NCBI GenBank assembly: GCA_963848115.1
Contig: CAWKCP010000007.1
Location: 806,001-870,000 of the forward strand
Direction: 5' to 3'
Length of the DNA stretch: 64,000 bases
Source of the DNA: JAWKOK01 sp963848115
Lineage (GTDB): Bacteria; Chloroflexota; Anaerolineae; Caldilineales; Caldilineaceae
The notes beneath the pieces are model-generated. The model searched no databases. It saw only the letters and a list, made by a program, of their open reading frames with translations, and was not told where the DNA came from. Below are positions 19,220-28,632 of the stretch, in pieces. The position numbers were made by a program, and so were the translations under genes. Numbering within the stretch: the first letter of the stretch is position 1; every line of letters begins with the position of its first letter.

Positions 19220-20178
19220 GACGCTCTCCCCGAAGTGCGAATCCGCGGGTCAGCCACGCCGTACATGACGTCAGCGGCCAAATTGCCAAAGATGACCATT
19301 ACGGCGATCAGCAGATTGAGCCCCATGATGGTCGGATAGTCACGTTGGTTGATGGCCTCTACGGTCAGCCGCCCCATGCCCGGCCAGTTGAAGATCTGCT
19401 CGGTGATGATGGCGCCGCCCAGCAGAAATGGGAACTGAAGTCCGGCCAAGGTGATCAGAGGGATGAGCGAGTTGCGCAGCGCATGTCCGACCATGACTGC
19501 CCTGGATTTCATGCCCTTCGAACGCGCCGTGCGCACATAGTCCTGATGAATCACCTCCAACATGCTGGAGCGAGTGTAGCGCATGACAACGCCGGTGTTT
19601 TGCAGACTGAGCACAATCATCGGCAACATTAGATGATGTAGCCGATCTCGCAGCGAGAAATCAGCGCCGATGGTCTGCATGCCGCCGGTCGGAAAGAGAT
19701 CCAGTTTGAGGGCGAAGATGTAGATGACCAGCAGTCCGAAGAAGAACGACGGAATCGAGACCCCCAAAAAGGCGAAGATCGTGGCGGCGTAATCCAGTTT
19801 CGAGTATTGGCGCACCGCCGATAGAATGCCGATGGGTACGCCGATCAGATAGGAGAGAAAGAGCGCTGAGAATGCCAACGTCAGCGTTGGTCCCAAGCGG
19901 TCGCCGATACGCTCGGTGACCGGTTGGCGATTGGTGAAGGAATAGCCAAGATTGCCCCGCGCCAGTTCCCCCAGCCACTTGACATATTGGACTATGATCG
20001 GTTCATCCAGGCCAAGGGCTTCCCGCTTCAGTGCGATATCCTGTTCACTCAATCCCGGACTGATCAACATATCCACGGCATCGCCGGGCGCTAGCGACAT
20101 CATGAAAAATGCCACAATCGTCACGCCGAACAGCACTGGGATCGAGATCAACAGGCGTTGAATAATATACTTCGCCAT
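19216..20178 (-). CDS. ABC transporter permease, DppB/OppB type
   Basis: First permease of this importer, 320 residues: MAKYIIQRLLISIPVLFGVT (helix 1), APGDAVDMLISPGLSEQDIA, WLGELARGNLGYSF, and the coupling segment ARSKGMKSRAVMVGHALRN near the C terminus, ending with NLAADVMYGVADPRIR. All are standard DppB features. It overlaps the DppC-type gene by four bases and starts four bases after the M20 peptidase gene stop, so peptidase, permeases and binding protein form one transcription unit. No ATPase is present in this unit. Confidence 0.93.
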   Translation of the reverse strand: MAKYIIQRLLISIPVLFGVTIVAFFMMSLAPGDAVDMLISPGLSEQDIALKREALGLDEPIIVQYVKWLGELARGNLGYSFTNRQPVTERIGDRLGPTLTLAFSALFLSYLIGVPIGILSAVRQYSKLDYAATIFAFLGVSIPSFFFGLLVIYIFALKLDLFPTGGMQTIGADFSLRDRLHHLMLPMIVLSLQNTGVVMRYTRSSMLEVIHQDYVRTARSKGMKSRAVMVGHALRNSLIPLITLAGLQFPFLLGGAIITEQIFNWPGMGRLTVEAINQRDYPTIMGLNLLIAVMVIFGNLAADVMYGVADPRIRTSGRAS

Positions 20179-20182
20179 AACG

Positions 20183-21580
20183 TTACGCGTCCGCCAGATT
20201 CATGAGAAGACTTGCCACCGATTTCTCGCAGAGCTTCATACCCTCAAGGGTGGCATATTCATCCGGGCTATGAGGCCGTCCGCCGTGACCCAAGCCGCCC
20301 ATGACCACCGGGATTCCCAGTCGCTCCGTGAACAGGTAGAAGGGAGCCGAACCACCCAAATGGGGCCAGATTTCCGGCTCGAAGCCCAGATCACGGTACG
20401 TCTTGGCCATGGCCTGGCTGGCCGGATTGCCTGCCAACCCGGTCTTGGCCGGTGGATACTGGTTGCCGTATGGCTCGATGCGAATCTTGTCGCCGAACCC
20501 ATGCTTGTCCAGATGATCTTGGACCAATTGCAACATTCGCTCGGGCCGCATGTTGGGGACCATGCGAATGTCAATCTTGGCACGCGCTTCGTAGGGCACC
20601 AACGTTTTGCTGCCCTCGGCCGTGTGGCCGGAGATCATGCCGTCGATGTTGAGCGTCGGCTGATAGAGATACTTGCGCAGCAGATCCACGCCGGCCAGAT
20701 CGTACTTGAAACGCCGAATGTCGTTCTCGTCCAATTCTGTCTCAGGCGTGAATGTATCCATGAGTTGAACAAGGAGTTCTTCATCCTCAGCGCTGGGCGG
20801 CAGGATGTCATCGTAGAAGTTGTCGAGCAGAATGTGCTTCTGGTCCGGCGTGGTCATGCCGGCTAGGGCCTGTACCAGCACCCAGGCCGGGTTGTCGAAC
20901 CAGACGGCATTGGAGCCATGGATGCTGCGCGTGGTGGGACCACCCCAATCACCGCCCTGGGCGATCAACTCCATGAAGAGGATGCCTTTGACACCCAGAT
21001 ACATGACCGGCTTGCCGTTTTGATCCTGGGCATAGAAGGGGAAAAAGGCGAAGTCGGCTTCAAGCCGATCCTTGTACTCGTCGACAAAGCCCGGCAGGCT
21101 TGGGCTGCCCAACTCCTCTTCGCCCTCGATCATGAACTTGATATTGACTGGATAGGACACGCCTGCGGCACGGAAACTCTCTAGCGCGTTGAAGAAGTGG
21201 GCCAGCGGCCCTTTGCTGTTGAAGACGCCCCGATTGACCAGGCTAGGGCCAAAGCCCGGCAGGTCTACGATCTCGCCGCCGAAGGGGTCCTCCACGCTCC
21301 AGCTCTCGCCGATGACCGGCTGGACGTCGTACATGCCGTAGAGCAGTAACGTCTTGGGTGCGCCCACGTTGATCTCGCCGAAGACCACAGGGAATAGGGG
21401 CGTGGGCACAATCTCGGCCTCACCGCCAGCCTCGCGGATCAGATCAGCGACCATGGCCGCGGTTTCGTCCATGCCAGTCCCGTCACCGCTGATGGAGGGT
21501 TGGCGTACCAGTGTGCGTACGCGTTCGATATGTTCGTCAAAATCCTGTTCAATCTGTTGGTGTACTAGGTCAATCGTCAT
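20183..21580 (-). CDS. M20-family metallopeptidase (dipeptidase-like) with altered metal ligand
   Basis: Zinc-dependent exo- or dipeptidase family, 465 residues from MTIDLVHQQ at 21580, where similarity to M20 enzymes begins. Motifs: LLLYGMYDVQPV (first metal-site region), EGEEELGSPSL (catalytic Glu pair), GGSAPFY and GHGGRPHSPDEY (C-terminal His). The segment that is usually D-x-K-G, with the bridging Asp, reads NRGVFNSKGPL here, an Asn in place of Asp. This may mark a subfamily or change metal use. The insert between the halves carries the dimerisation domain. It sits in an operon with a peptide-type importer, consistent with breakdown of imported peptides. Confidence 0.85.
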   Translation of the reverse strand: MTIDLVHQQIEQDFDEHIERVRTLVRQPSISGDGTGMDETAAMVADLIREAGGEAEIVPTPLFPVVFGEINVGAPKTLLLYGMYDVQPVIGESWSVEDPFGGEIVDLPGFGPSLVNRGVFNSKGPLAHFFNALESFRAAGVSYPVNIKFMIEGEEELGSPSLPGFVDEYKDRLEADFAFFPFYAQDQNGKPVMYLGVKGILFMELIAQGGDWGGPTTRSIHGSNAVWFDNPAWVLVQALAGMTTPDQKHILLDNFYDDILPPSAEDEELLVQLMDTFTPETELDENDIRRFKYDLAGVDLLRKYLYQPTLNIDGMISGHTAEGSKTLVPYEARAKIDIRMVPNMRPERMLQLVQDHLDKHGFGDKIRIEPYGNQYPPAKTGLAGNPASQAMAKTYRDLGFEPEIWPHLGGSAPFYLFTERLGIPVVMGGLGHGGRPHSPDEYATLEGMKLCEKSVASLLMNLADA

Positions 21581-21617
21581 GGGGTGAGTTCCTGTATTCA
21601 AGTAAAAAAAGAGCGTT

Positions 21618-21742
21618 GCCACAGATGGACACAGATAAAAAAAAGGATAGGGCACAGATATTCAATGGGTCAGTGATATGCCATCGAAGCATTCATCATT
21701 CCATCTGTGCCCTATCCGTGTCCATCTGCGTTTATCTGTGGC
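21618..21742. repeat. Nested intergenic inverted repeat between peptidase genes
   Basis: Outer arms GCCACAGATGGACACAGAT (21618-21636) and ATCTGCGTTTATCTGTGGC (21724-21742) and inner perfect arms GGATAGGGCACAGAT (21645-21659) / ATCTGTGCCCTATCC (21703-21717). Same family as 9536-9624. The right edge touches the TAG stop (21742-21744) of the M28 gene. Confidence 0.8.
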
Positions 21743-23532
21743 TAAATTTGGTCTACCAACGAGGCCACGGCTTGATTTGCCACACGCGCCACGTCCGCAG
21801 CCTGTTCAAACGTCCAGGCGACCCGGTTGAGGCCACGGCGTACATGGGTGATCAACACCTGCTGTTCGTGCCCGTCGGCGTCGCCCAAAGCCAATGCTGG
21901 CTCCAGGTCAGGCAACGGCGGGATCGGCACCGCCGGCTCATTGCGGAACTGGCCCTGGCGCGTGTAGTTGATGGGGATCAGCAAACGACCTAACCTTAGG
22001 ATAGCGTCATTGAAAATACGTACATCGGGGTCTCGCACCGGCCGGTCGGCAAGAAGCTCACCATATTCGTAGAGTTGATCCAATTCAGACTGCAATATTG
22101 CCAAGGCATTGTAGGCGTCATGGAAAGCGATGGCATCGCCTGCTCCTTCAGCATACGTATCCAGCGTCGTTAAGAACTCGTGGACCAGCCTGCGAAAGTC
22201 AAATGGATGGACCGGATTGTTGGCCGTACGCAACACACTCAAGGTGTAAACACGCAGATCGCGTAGCAGGTTGTCTTTGTCCGCGATCTCCAGCAGGTCA
22301 TTTTCGGTATGCCAGGCGATGTTGCTGCCGCAGCCACCCACCGGATAGTACCCCTTCTCGACGATCATCTCCTTGGGCATCGACGACAGCAACATAAAGA
22401 AGCCGGAGATGCCGATGTTGTTGAAGGAGAAATCACCAGCCTGGTGCGGTCGCTCACCTGTCGCTTCCTTGCCGGTTGCATCACGAATGGCCTCGATGCA
22501 GAAATCCTCAGTCTCGGTCATCCAAGATACGTCGTAGTACTCGGTGGCCCAGCGGCAGCCCGGCGAGTCGATATCGACCTGGGCAATGCAGTTGCGGGCC
22601 AGATCCAGGCCAAAATTGTCTGCATACCAGGTCGATCCGCCATAGCGGCCGGTTGAGTGACCCGGCCACCAGGCAACGCGTACGCTACGCGCCAGATCCT
22701 GCCGATTCGCCTGGAAGATTCGCGCTAGCTCCAGCAGCGTGGCATCGCCCACCGCATTGTCGCCGATGCCTACATCCCACGAGTCGTAGTGCCCATGGAC
22801 AAGGACAAAACGTTCGGGTTCGACTGTTCCCTGGATGTCTGCCACGACGACCGGGCACGGGAACCAACCCTCTCGCAATTCCGCATGCAGCGTCACCTCG
22901 GTGGAGCCCTGGGAAATACGCTCGATCAACGCCTCTCCATCCGGGCGATTGATGGAGATAATGGTGGTCGTCGGCAGACGTTCCTCTGAGTCCAGGTCAG
23001 GCGCCCCCCAGATGGTCGTACAGATACCCCAATGGATATCTTCGCCGGGGTTGATGTGGATCTGGCCGATGGCGCCGGCCAACTCGAAACGGCGGACCGC
23101 AGCCGGAAAGCCGTACCCTTCGGTTACCACAATCTTGCCACGCACTTCCACGTCATCACCTGAGGCGAAATCGAACAGATTACTGGCGGTACCGGGCCGC
23201 CGGCTGGAGACGTAGATCGCCTCACCCGTGATCCCAGCAGACCCTGTCGGTTTTGAAAATGAAGGCGGCTTAGCCCGGAAGGCCTTGTCATCGTACTCAA
23301 GTTGGGCGGAGACAGGGACGCTGAGAAAAATCTCCGGATCATACACGGTGTGCGGGATGCCGTAGTCCGTCAGTTGCTCGGCGATATAGGCAGCAGCCAG
23401 CCGTTCGTCTTCACTGCCTGACTCACGCACCAGGGTGGTGAATCGTTCAATCAGCGCCCATGGCGCCTCAATGGACAGCTCGTCCAGCAGTGCCTGTTCC
23501 AATGCCATGTTTGGCTGGGTGAGCGTATTCAT
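21742..23532 (-). CDS. M28-family zinc peptidase (aminopeptidase / carboxypeptidase Q-like)
   Basis: A 596-residue protein with an M28 co-catalytic zinc domain split by a protease-associated domain. FVLVHGHYDSWDVGIGDNAVGDAT gives the first zinc His and Asp and the bridging Asp, VAWWPGHSTGRYGGSTWY is the usual position of the catalytic Glu region (HSTGRYGG here) and VDIDSPG a further ligand. Lack of a signal peptide suggests cytoplasmic action. It lies upstream of the M20 gene and the importer, and downstream of the IclR gene, all on the minus strand, so it probably shares their regulation. The identity of the general-base Glu is not certain by eye. Confidence 0.82.
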   Translation of the reverse strand: MNTLTQPNMALEQALLDELSIEAPWALIERFTTLVRESGSEDERLAAAYIAEQLTDYGIPHTVYDPEIFLSVPVSAQLEYDDKAFRAKPPSFSKPTGSAGITGEAIYVSSRRPGTASNLFDFASGDDVEVRGKIVVTEGYGFPAAVRRFELAGAIGQIHINPGEDIHWGICTTIWGAPDLDSEERLPTTTIISINRPDGEALIERISQGSTEVTLHAELREGWFPCPVVVADIQGTVEPERFVLVHGHYDSWDVGIGDNAVGDATLLELARIFQANRQDLARSVRVAWWPGHSTGRYGGSTWYADNFGLDLARNCIAQVDIDSPGCRWATEYYDVSWMTETEDFCIEAIRDATGKEATGERPHQAGDFSFNNIGISGFFMLLSSMPKEMIVEKGYYPVGGCGSNIAWHTENDLLEIADKDNLLRDLRVYTLSVLRTANNPVHPFDFRRLVHEFLTTLDTYAEGAGDAIAFHDAYNALAILQSELDQLYEYGELLADRPVRDPDVRIFNDAILRLGRLLIPINYTRQGQFRNEPAVPIPPLPDLEPALALGDADGHEQQVLITHVRRGLNRVAWTFEQAADVARVANQAVASLVDQI

Positions 23533-23584
23533 AGGTCGAACTTCTCCTCAGAGACACTGATTGGGTTGCGATGGTGATACCCGG

Positions 23585-24346
23585 CTAGGCTCGATAGCCG
23601 AGACTTTGGGAGATGCGCGCTGCGCCCTCCAAGACCAATTCGACGGTGCGCTCAATTGTCGCGTCATCGTAGCGACGAGACGGTCCAGCCACAGAGATAG
23701 CGGCGACGACACGGCCCTGATGATCGCGGATCGGTGCAGCAATGGAATGGGCTCCTTCGTCCAGATCGCCGACAGCGACTACGTAGCCTTGCTGCTGGAT
23801 TTCCGCTAGAGACTCCAACATCATATCGGGTTCGACGATTGTGCGGGATGTGGCCGGCGTCAGTTGCACGCGGCCAAGCAACTGATTTCGAACGTCCTCC
23901 GGCATATGGGCCAACAACACCCTGGGCACGCCTCCTGCATAGATGGGCAGTCGACGGCCCACGCTGGCAGAGAGCCGCACCGATTGGGATGACTCCCGGG
24001 TATCCACGCAAAGCACCTCATCACCGTCGACGATTCCCAGAAAGATCGTCTCCGACGTCTCCAGAGCCAGCCAGTCCATTACGGCGGGGCTGACATTGAG
24101 CAGACGCATAGATTGCCTCACCCGAAAACCGAAATCCAGAAAGCGCACACCCAGCCGATAGGCTCCGCTGTCGTCACGCTCCACATAGCTGTGGCTTTCC
24201 AGTGTGTACAGAATGCGGAACACTTTGTTTTTGCTGAATCCACTCTCCAATGTCAACTGAGCAAGCGTCATGGATTGGTTGCTATCCAGCAATATTTCTA
24301 GAACTTGTATGGCGTTATCCAGAACGGCGATCGAATAGTTGTTCAT
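23585..24346 (-). CDS. IclR-family transcriptional regulator
   Basis: A 253-residue regulator with an N-terminal winged helix-turn-helix (residues ~5-65, MTLAQLTLESGFSKNKVFRI) and a C-terminal GAF-like effector domain (MDWLALETSETIFLGIVDGD, ASVGRRLPIYAGGVPRVLLA, EGAHSIAAPIRDHQGRVVAA). IclR proteins respond to small organic acids and often control sugar-acid and aromatic catabolism. It is transcribed ahead of the peptidases and importer on the same strand and divergently from the DUF2264 gene, so it could control both sides. Direct repeats just upstream are a candidate operator. Confidence 0.92.
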   Translation of the reverse strand: MNNYSIAVLDNAIQVLEILLDSNQSMTLAQLTLESGFSKNKVFRILYTLESHSYVERDDSGAYRLGVRFLDFGFRVRQSMRLLNVSPAVMDWLALETSETIFLGIVDGDEVLCVDTRESSQSVRLSASVGRRLPIYAGGVPRVLLAHMPEDVRNQLLGRVQLTPATSRTIVEPDMMLESLAEIQQQGYVVAVGDLDEGAHSIAAPIRDHQGRVVAAISVAGPSRRYDDATIERTVELVLEGAARISQSLGYRA

Positions 24347-24380
24347 CGGTTGCAGTGACGCGTCAGATGTAGGTAACCAG

Positions 24381-24411
24381 CATCGTTTTACTCAACAAAA
24401 CATCGTTTTAC
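24381..24411. promoter_or_regulatory. Candidate IclR operator: direct repeat with 20-base period
   Basis: CATCGTTTTAC occurs at 24381-24391 and again at 24401-24411, exactly 20 bases (two helical turns) apart, 35-65 bases upstream of the IclR start codon. The same stretch contains the inverted pair GTTTT...AAAAC. Position and spacing suit a dimer- or tetramer-binding site controlling the divergent genes. The remainder of the 381-base divergent gap (24347-24727) shows no gene. Confidence 0.45.
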
Positions 24412-24727
24412 CAGGCTCCAGTCATTGTAATGACCCTATGGATTTGTGTCAATGTCTGCTCTTTGCATTGTCGATGGTTCTGCGCTGCTTCCGTAGTCGG
24501 TCTGGAAAATCCAGAGTCCCCGATTCAGAAAGGATCGCGGAAATTGATGATGTCTGCTACACTATCGCCTATTGCTTGTCACCGATTCCCCGGTGTATGC
24601 GCTAGCTTTTGATTCCAACTTGAATTGCCTTCTTGCGTAGACGGAGATGGCCTCAAAGGGGCGGACTCCTGCCTAGCAGAACATCGAGAAGGCAAAAATA
24701 TGAGTGGACGAAGAGAGGGGAATATCC

Positions 24728-25883
24728 ATGAATGCAGAGAATGATCGACAGGCGTGGTTGAGCGCCATGGAACGCATCGCCCGTCCAGTGTTGGAAGCAG
24801 GGGCCGCAGGCGAGCTGAAGCGCCGTCTGCCGGTGAAGGCTGTACCGTCTGGCGTAGATGACCGATCCCGGTTCGCCTGTCTCGAGGCCGTCGGGCGATT
24901 GCTCTGCGGCATCGCCCCCTGGCTGGAACTGAGTGCGCTGACCGGAGAGGAAGAGGCGTTGCGCGCTCGAGTTCGCAGGCATGGCAAGGCAGGCCATCGC
25001 CAATGGCGTCGACCCGACTTCTGATGATTTCTTCAACTTCACCGACGATTTCCAACCCATCGTGGATGCCGCTCTTTTGGCTCAGGGCATATTACGCGCG
25101 CCCACCGTGCTATGGGATGAGCTGGGCGACGACGTGAGGGAGAATCTGTGTGTGGCCATGGCTTCGACGCGCACGCGCAAGCCCGGCTTCAACAACTGGT
25201 TGCTCTTTGGCGCAACCATCGAAGCGCTGCTGCACAAAGCGGGCGTCAACTGGGATCCCATGCGCGTTGACTACGCACTGCGTCAGCACATGCAGTGGTA
25301 TCTGGGCGACGGCATCTACGGTGACGGCCCTGAGTTCCATATGGACTACTACAACAGCTTCGTCATTCAGCCCATGCTCATCGATGTATTGGCTGAAATC
25401 AACGGCGAATACCCGGAATGGGCGGCCATGGTCATGCCGGTGATGGCTCGCTCACGGCGCTATGCCGCCATCCAGGAACGAATGATCTCGCCCGAAGGAA
25501 CCTTCCCGCCGGTTGGCCGCTCGCTGGCGTATCGCTTCGGCGTCTTCCAGACGCTGGGCCAGATGGCCCTGCTGGACCAGCTTCCGGACGGCGTATCGCC
25601 GGCACAGGTGCGCTGTGCATTGACAAGCGTCATCAAGCGCATGGCCAACGCAGCGGGCACATTCGACGATAACGGCTGGCTGCGCATCGGATTCTGCGGC
25701 GATCAACCCGATATCGGTGAGCGCTACATCTCCATCGGCAGCCTCTACCACTGCGCTTCCGGTCTGCTTCCGCTGGGCCTGCCGCCCGCCTCGCCGTTCT
25801 GGGCCGATCCTCCACAGCCCTGGACAGCGCAACGCATCTGGTCGGGGGAGAATATGCCCCGTGATCACCGGCTCGCCGGGTGA
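24728..25883 (+). CDS. DUF2264 domain protein, one frameshift
   Basis: An alpha-toroid protein of the DUF2264 family, often found in polysaccharide-degradation loci. It begins MNAENDRQAWLSAMERIARP at ATG 24728 after a GAGAGGGG ribosome site. A frameshift near 24970-24980 separates ~80 residues from the rest, which resumes as MARQAIANGVDPTSDDFFNF. Recognisable parts are RKPGFNNWLLFGATIEALLH, YLGDGIYGDGPEFHMDYYNS and SPEGTFPPVGRSLAYRFGVF, the last with a conserved Arg-rich core. It probably is a glycan hydrolase or lyase accessory. It is divergent from the IclR gene, so co-regulation is plausible. Confidence 0.82.
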
Positions 25884-26145
25884 AGGTGACAAGGTATCGG
25901 GTGAACGGGTGCGGCGGTGATTGAGGGCTCCTTCGACTGGCCGTTTCACCTTGTCATCCCCTGACCCACCCCCAATGGTTGCCAGACTACGGAACCAAGC
26001 TTACACAAAGGGTAGAATGGGAAGAGGAGTGGGTGCTCCCGGTACCTTGCCAATGTCGCAAAGTGCAGCCACGCTCCTGTGGCGCTTTCTCCCATCTGCT
26101 CCGATCGGTCCATTTCCAGACTCTGCATGACGAAAGGAAACGAAT

Positions 26146-26658
26146 ATGACGAATGCCATTTCTCTGCTGCGCGCGCAATACGCCCAAAGCTTCGGCTGGC
26201 TTGAAGGCACCATGGATGGTGTTACAGACAAAGTCGCCAACTTCAACCCGCCGGGCGCGCCCATGCCGATTGCAGGCCTAGTTGCCCACATCGTTACCGG
26301 CGTCGATTTCTTTGTTTTGCACTTTGCCAGGGGCGATGCACCGCTACTGCTCAGCAGCCACGCCGACAGCTCAGGCGTTAGCGAACCACCGCCGCAGGGC
26401 GCCTGGGAAGAATGGGGCAACCGCGTTCAGGTCGACCTGCCGGTTTTCCATGAGTACGCCAAGGCCGTCTTCGCGTCCGTCGATGAATATCTGTCGACAT
26501 TGAGCGACGATGATCTCAGCAAAGAAGTCGATATGGGGCCGTTCGGTACTCAGACGCTCGAATGGATTTTCAACATCATGATCCTCAACACCTACAGTCA
26601 CACCGGTGAAATCTCCTGCATAAAGGGCATGCAGGGGCTCAAGGGGTATCCAATGTAG
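26146..26658 (+). CDS. DinB-like four-helix metalloprotein
   Basis: A 170-residue protein of the DinB / YfiT-like putative metalloenzyme superfamily (bacillithiol/mycothiol transferase fold). The metal-binding His residues are likely those in LVAHIVTGVDFF (about residue 50) and NTYSHTGEISCIKGMQGLKG near the C terminus, the classic DinB ending. GAAAGGAAACGA precedes ATG 26146. It sits alone between the DUF2264 gene and a pair of palindromic repeats, so context gives no substrate. The 262-base gap upstream (25884-26145) shows only imperfect inverted repeats around GTGACAAGG. Confidence 0.72.
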   Translation: MTNAISLLRAQYAQSFGWLEGTMDGVTDKVANFNPPGAPMPIAGLVAHIVTGVDFFVLHFARGDAPLLLSSHADSSGVSEPPPQGAWEEWGNRVQVDLPVFHEYAKAVFASVDEYLSTLSDDDLSKEVDMGPFGTQTLEWIFNIMILNTYSHTGEISCIKGMQGLKGYPM

Positions 26659-26702
26659 GCGGGCAACGGCTTAATTGGTGCATCCACATCTTTAGAGACC
26701 TA

Positions 26703-26757
26703 TGTTGGCAAGAAAGGGCTAGATCGGGAGTTCCGATCTAGCCCTTTCTTGCCAACA
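26703..26757. repeat. Perfect 25-bp inverted repeat with 5-nt loop
   Basis: Arms 26703-26727 and 26733-26757 are exact reverse complements, starting TGTTGGCAAGAAAGGGC. The loop is GAGTT. It lies 45 bases after the DinB-like gene and has no trailing T run. The RNA would form a very stable hairpin that could protect the mRNA end. Confidence 0.85.
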
Positions 26758-26809
26758 AGCTATGGGAAATGCGTGGATCTCGGAATGGGGGCAAACCTTG
26801 GCCATGACC

Positions 26810-26874
26810 GCAATCCCGGAATGGGCCGGTGGACTCTTAGCGTGCAAATAGGGTCTGGTCCATTCCGGGATTGC
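26810..26874. repeat. Perfect 15-bp inverted repeat
   Basis: GCAATCCCGGAATGG (26810-26824) pairs exactly with CCATTCCGGGATTGC (26860-26874) around 35 nt. Together with 26703-26757 it accounts for most of the 339-base gap 26659-26997 before the amidase; no gene is seen in that gap. Confidence 0.8.
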
Positions 26875-26997
26875 TACTGGCCCCGCAAATCTGACCTGGA
26901 CCCACGGGAAATATACGCTTTCACAAAACCAAGGACTGGATTAAAATAGGATCATTCATTCATGGCCTATCATTGTCTAGCATAAGACGTCCACATC

Positions 26998-28420
26998 ATG
27001 AGCAAGATCGTAGAGACAGTTGACGTCAGCGACCTGCACTTCCGCTCGTTGACCGATGTGGCTGCGCTCGTCGCCCGTAGGCAGATCTCATCTGTCGAAT
27101 TGACCCAGAGAATCCTCAATCGAATCGAGACGCTTGACCGTACGCTGAAGAGCTACGCCACCGTGATGACCGATCAAGCGCTGGCTGCGGCCGCTCATGC
27201 GGACAGAGAGATTACTGCGGGTCGATACCGTGGGCCTCTTCATGGTATTCCCATTGCCGTAAAAGACCTTTGTTTCACCCGTGGCATACCGACCATGGGC
27301 GGCACAACTGTGTTTGCCGATCATATCCCTGATTTCGACGCCACCGTGGTCACCCGGCTGGAAGCCGCCGGCGCTGTGCTCCTCGGCAAGCTCAACCTGA
27401 CCGAAGGCGCCATGGGCCGCTACCATCCGGCGTTCGATATCCCACTCAACCCGTGGAACCCCGACGTTTCTGCGGGTTCATCCTCCAGCGGATCCGGTGT
27501 CGCGACTGCGGCCGGGCTGGCCTATGGCACGCTGGGTAGCGACACCGGCGGCTCCGTCCGCTTCCCCTCAGCCGCCTGCGGGATCGTAGGTCTCAAACCA
27601 ACGTGGGGACGAGTGAGCCGCTACGGCGTCCTGCCGCTGGCCGAATCACTCGACCACGTCGGTCCCATGACACGCAGCACGGCCGATGCCGCCATTTTGC
27701 TCCAGGCCATTGCCGGCCACGATCCACACGACCCGACATCCCTTCACGCGTCCCGTACCGGATCTGCTAAGCACCATCGATAGGGGTGTCAAGGGGCTGC
27801 GACTGGGCTATGATCAGGCCTATGTCGAGCGCAATTCTGAGCCGGAACTTGCAGATGCTGTGACAGAAGGAGTCCGCGTTCTGGCATCCTGGGGCGCAGA
27901 GATCGTAGGCGTGACCATGCCCGATCTGGACGAATTCACACCTGCATGGATCACGCTCTGCTCGGCGGAAGCCGTACTTGCCCACGGTTCGACCTACCCG
28001 TCGCGCCGAGATGAATATGGACCCGGCTTCAAGGACTGGCTTGATATCGGCGCCACGGTCACCGGTCCAGACTACGCCCGCGCCAACAACGTGCGCGCCG
28101 CCTGTAACGGCCTGATACGTGGCATCATGCAGCACATCGACGTGCTGGTCGTCCCATCGACTATCGAAGCGCCAAAACCGGTGACGCCCGAGGTCCTCTA
28201 CGGCCCTCGCCCGACATTCGATCCGGCGCCGCTTCGCTTCACCGCCCCATTTGACTTCAATGGCGCTCCCACACTCTCGCTTCCCTGTGGATTCACGGAA
28301 GATGGACTGCCGCTATCGATTCAGTTCGTGGGAAGCGCATTGGATGAGCCGCTACTTTGTCGAGTTGGCCAAGCGTATGAAATGGCCACCCATTGGCAAG
28401 AACACCGACCACAGGTCTGA
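26998..28420 (+). CDS. Amidase-signature family hydrolase (GatA-like), one frameshift
   Basis: Ser-cisSer-Lys amidase. The Lys is in GIPIAVKDLCFTRGIPTMGG, the cis-Ser in SAGSSSSGSGVATAAGLAYG and the nucleophile Ser in GSDTGGSVRFPSAACG, followed by GLKPTWGRVSRYGVLPLAES. The frame shifts near 27751; the second frame resumes as VPDLLSTIDRGVKGLRLGYD and ends at 28420. Joined length (~473) is normal for the family. It is not next to gatB or gatC, so a general amide hydrolase is as likely as the tRNA amidotransferase subunit. No strong ribosome site is visible before ATG 26998. Confidence 0.88.
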
Positions 28421-28632
28421 TGGGAGTGCCAAGGTGGTTGCCCCAAGTATCGCACCACCAGGGCTTCAGCCGGCATCGCACGGAAATCGGTAAGCCGCGT
28501 GTTCCAACTTGATCCAGCGCAAAGTCGGCCCGGTTTGGAGAAGCTATTCTGAAGCCAACAATCGCTCATTGCATCTTTGGCAAGTGGATCCATGGATCTT
28601 GAACGAACTCAAGGAGGAGTTCGCCAAACAAC

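Noticed and set aside
26998..28420. Glutamyl-tRNA amidotransferase subunit A assignment
   Set aside because: No gatB/gatC beside it; amidase family call is safer.
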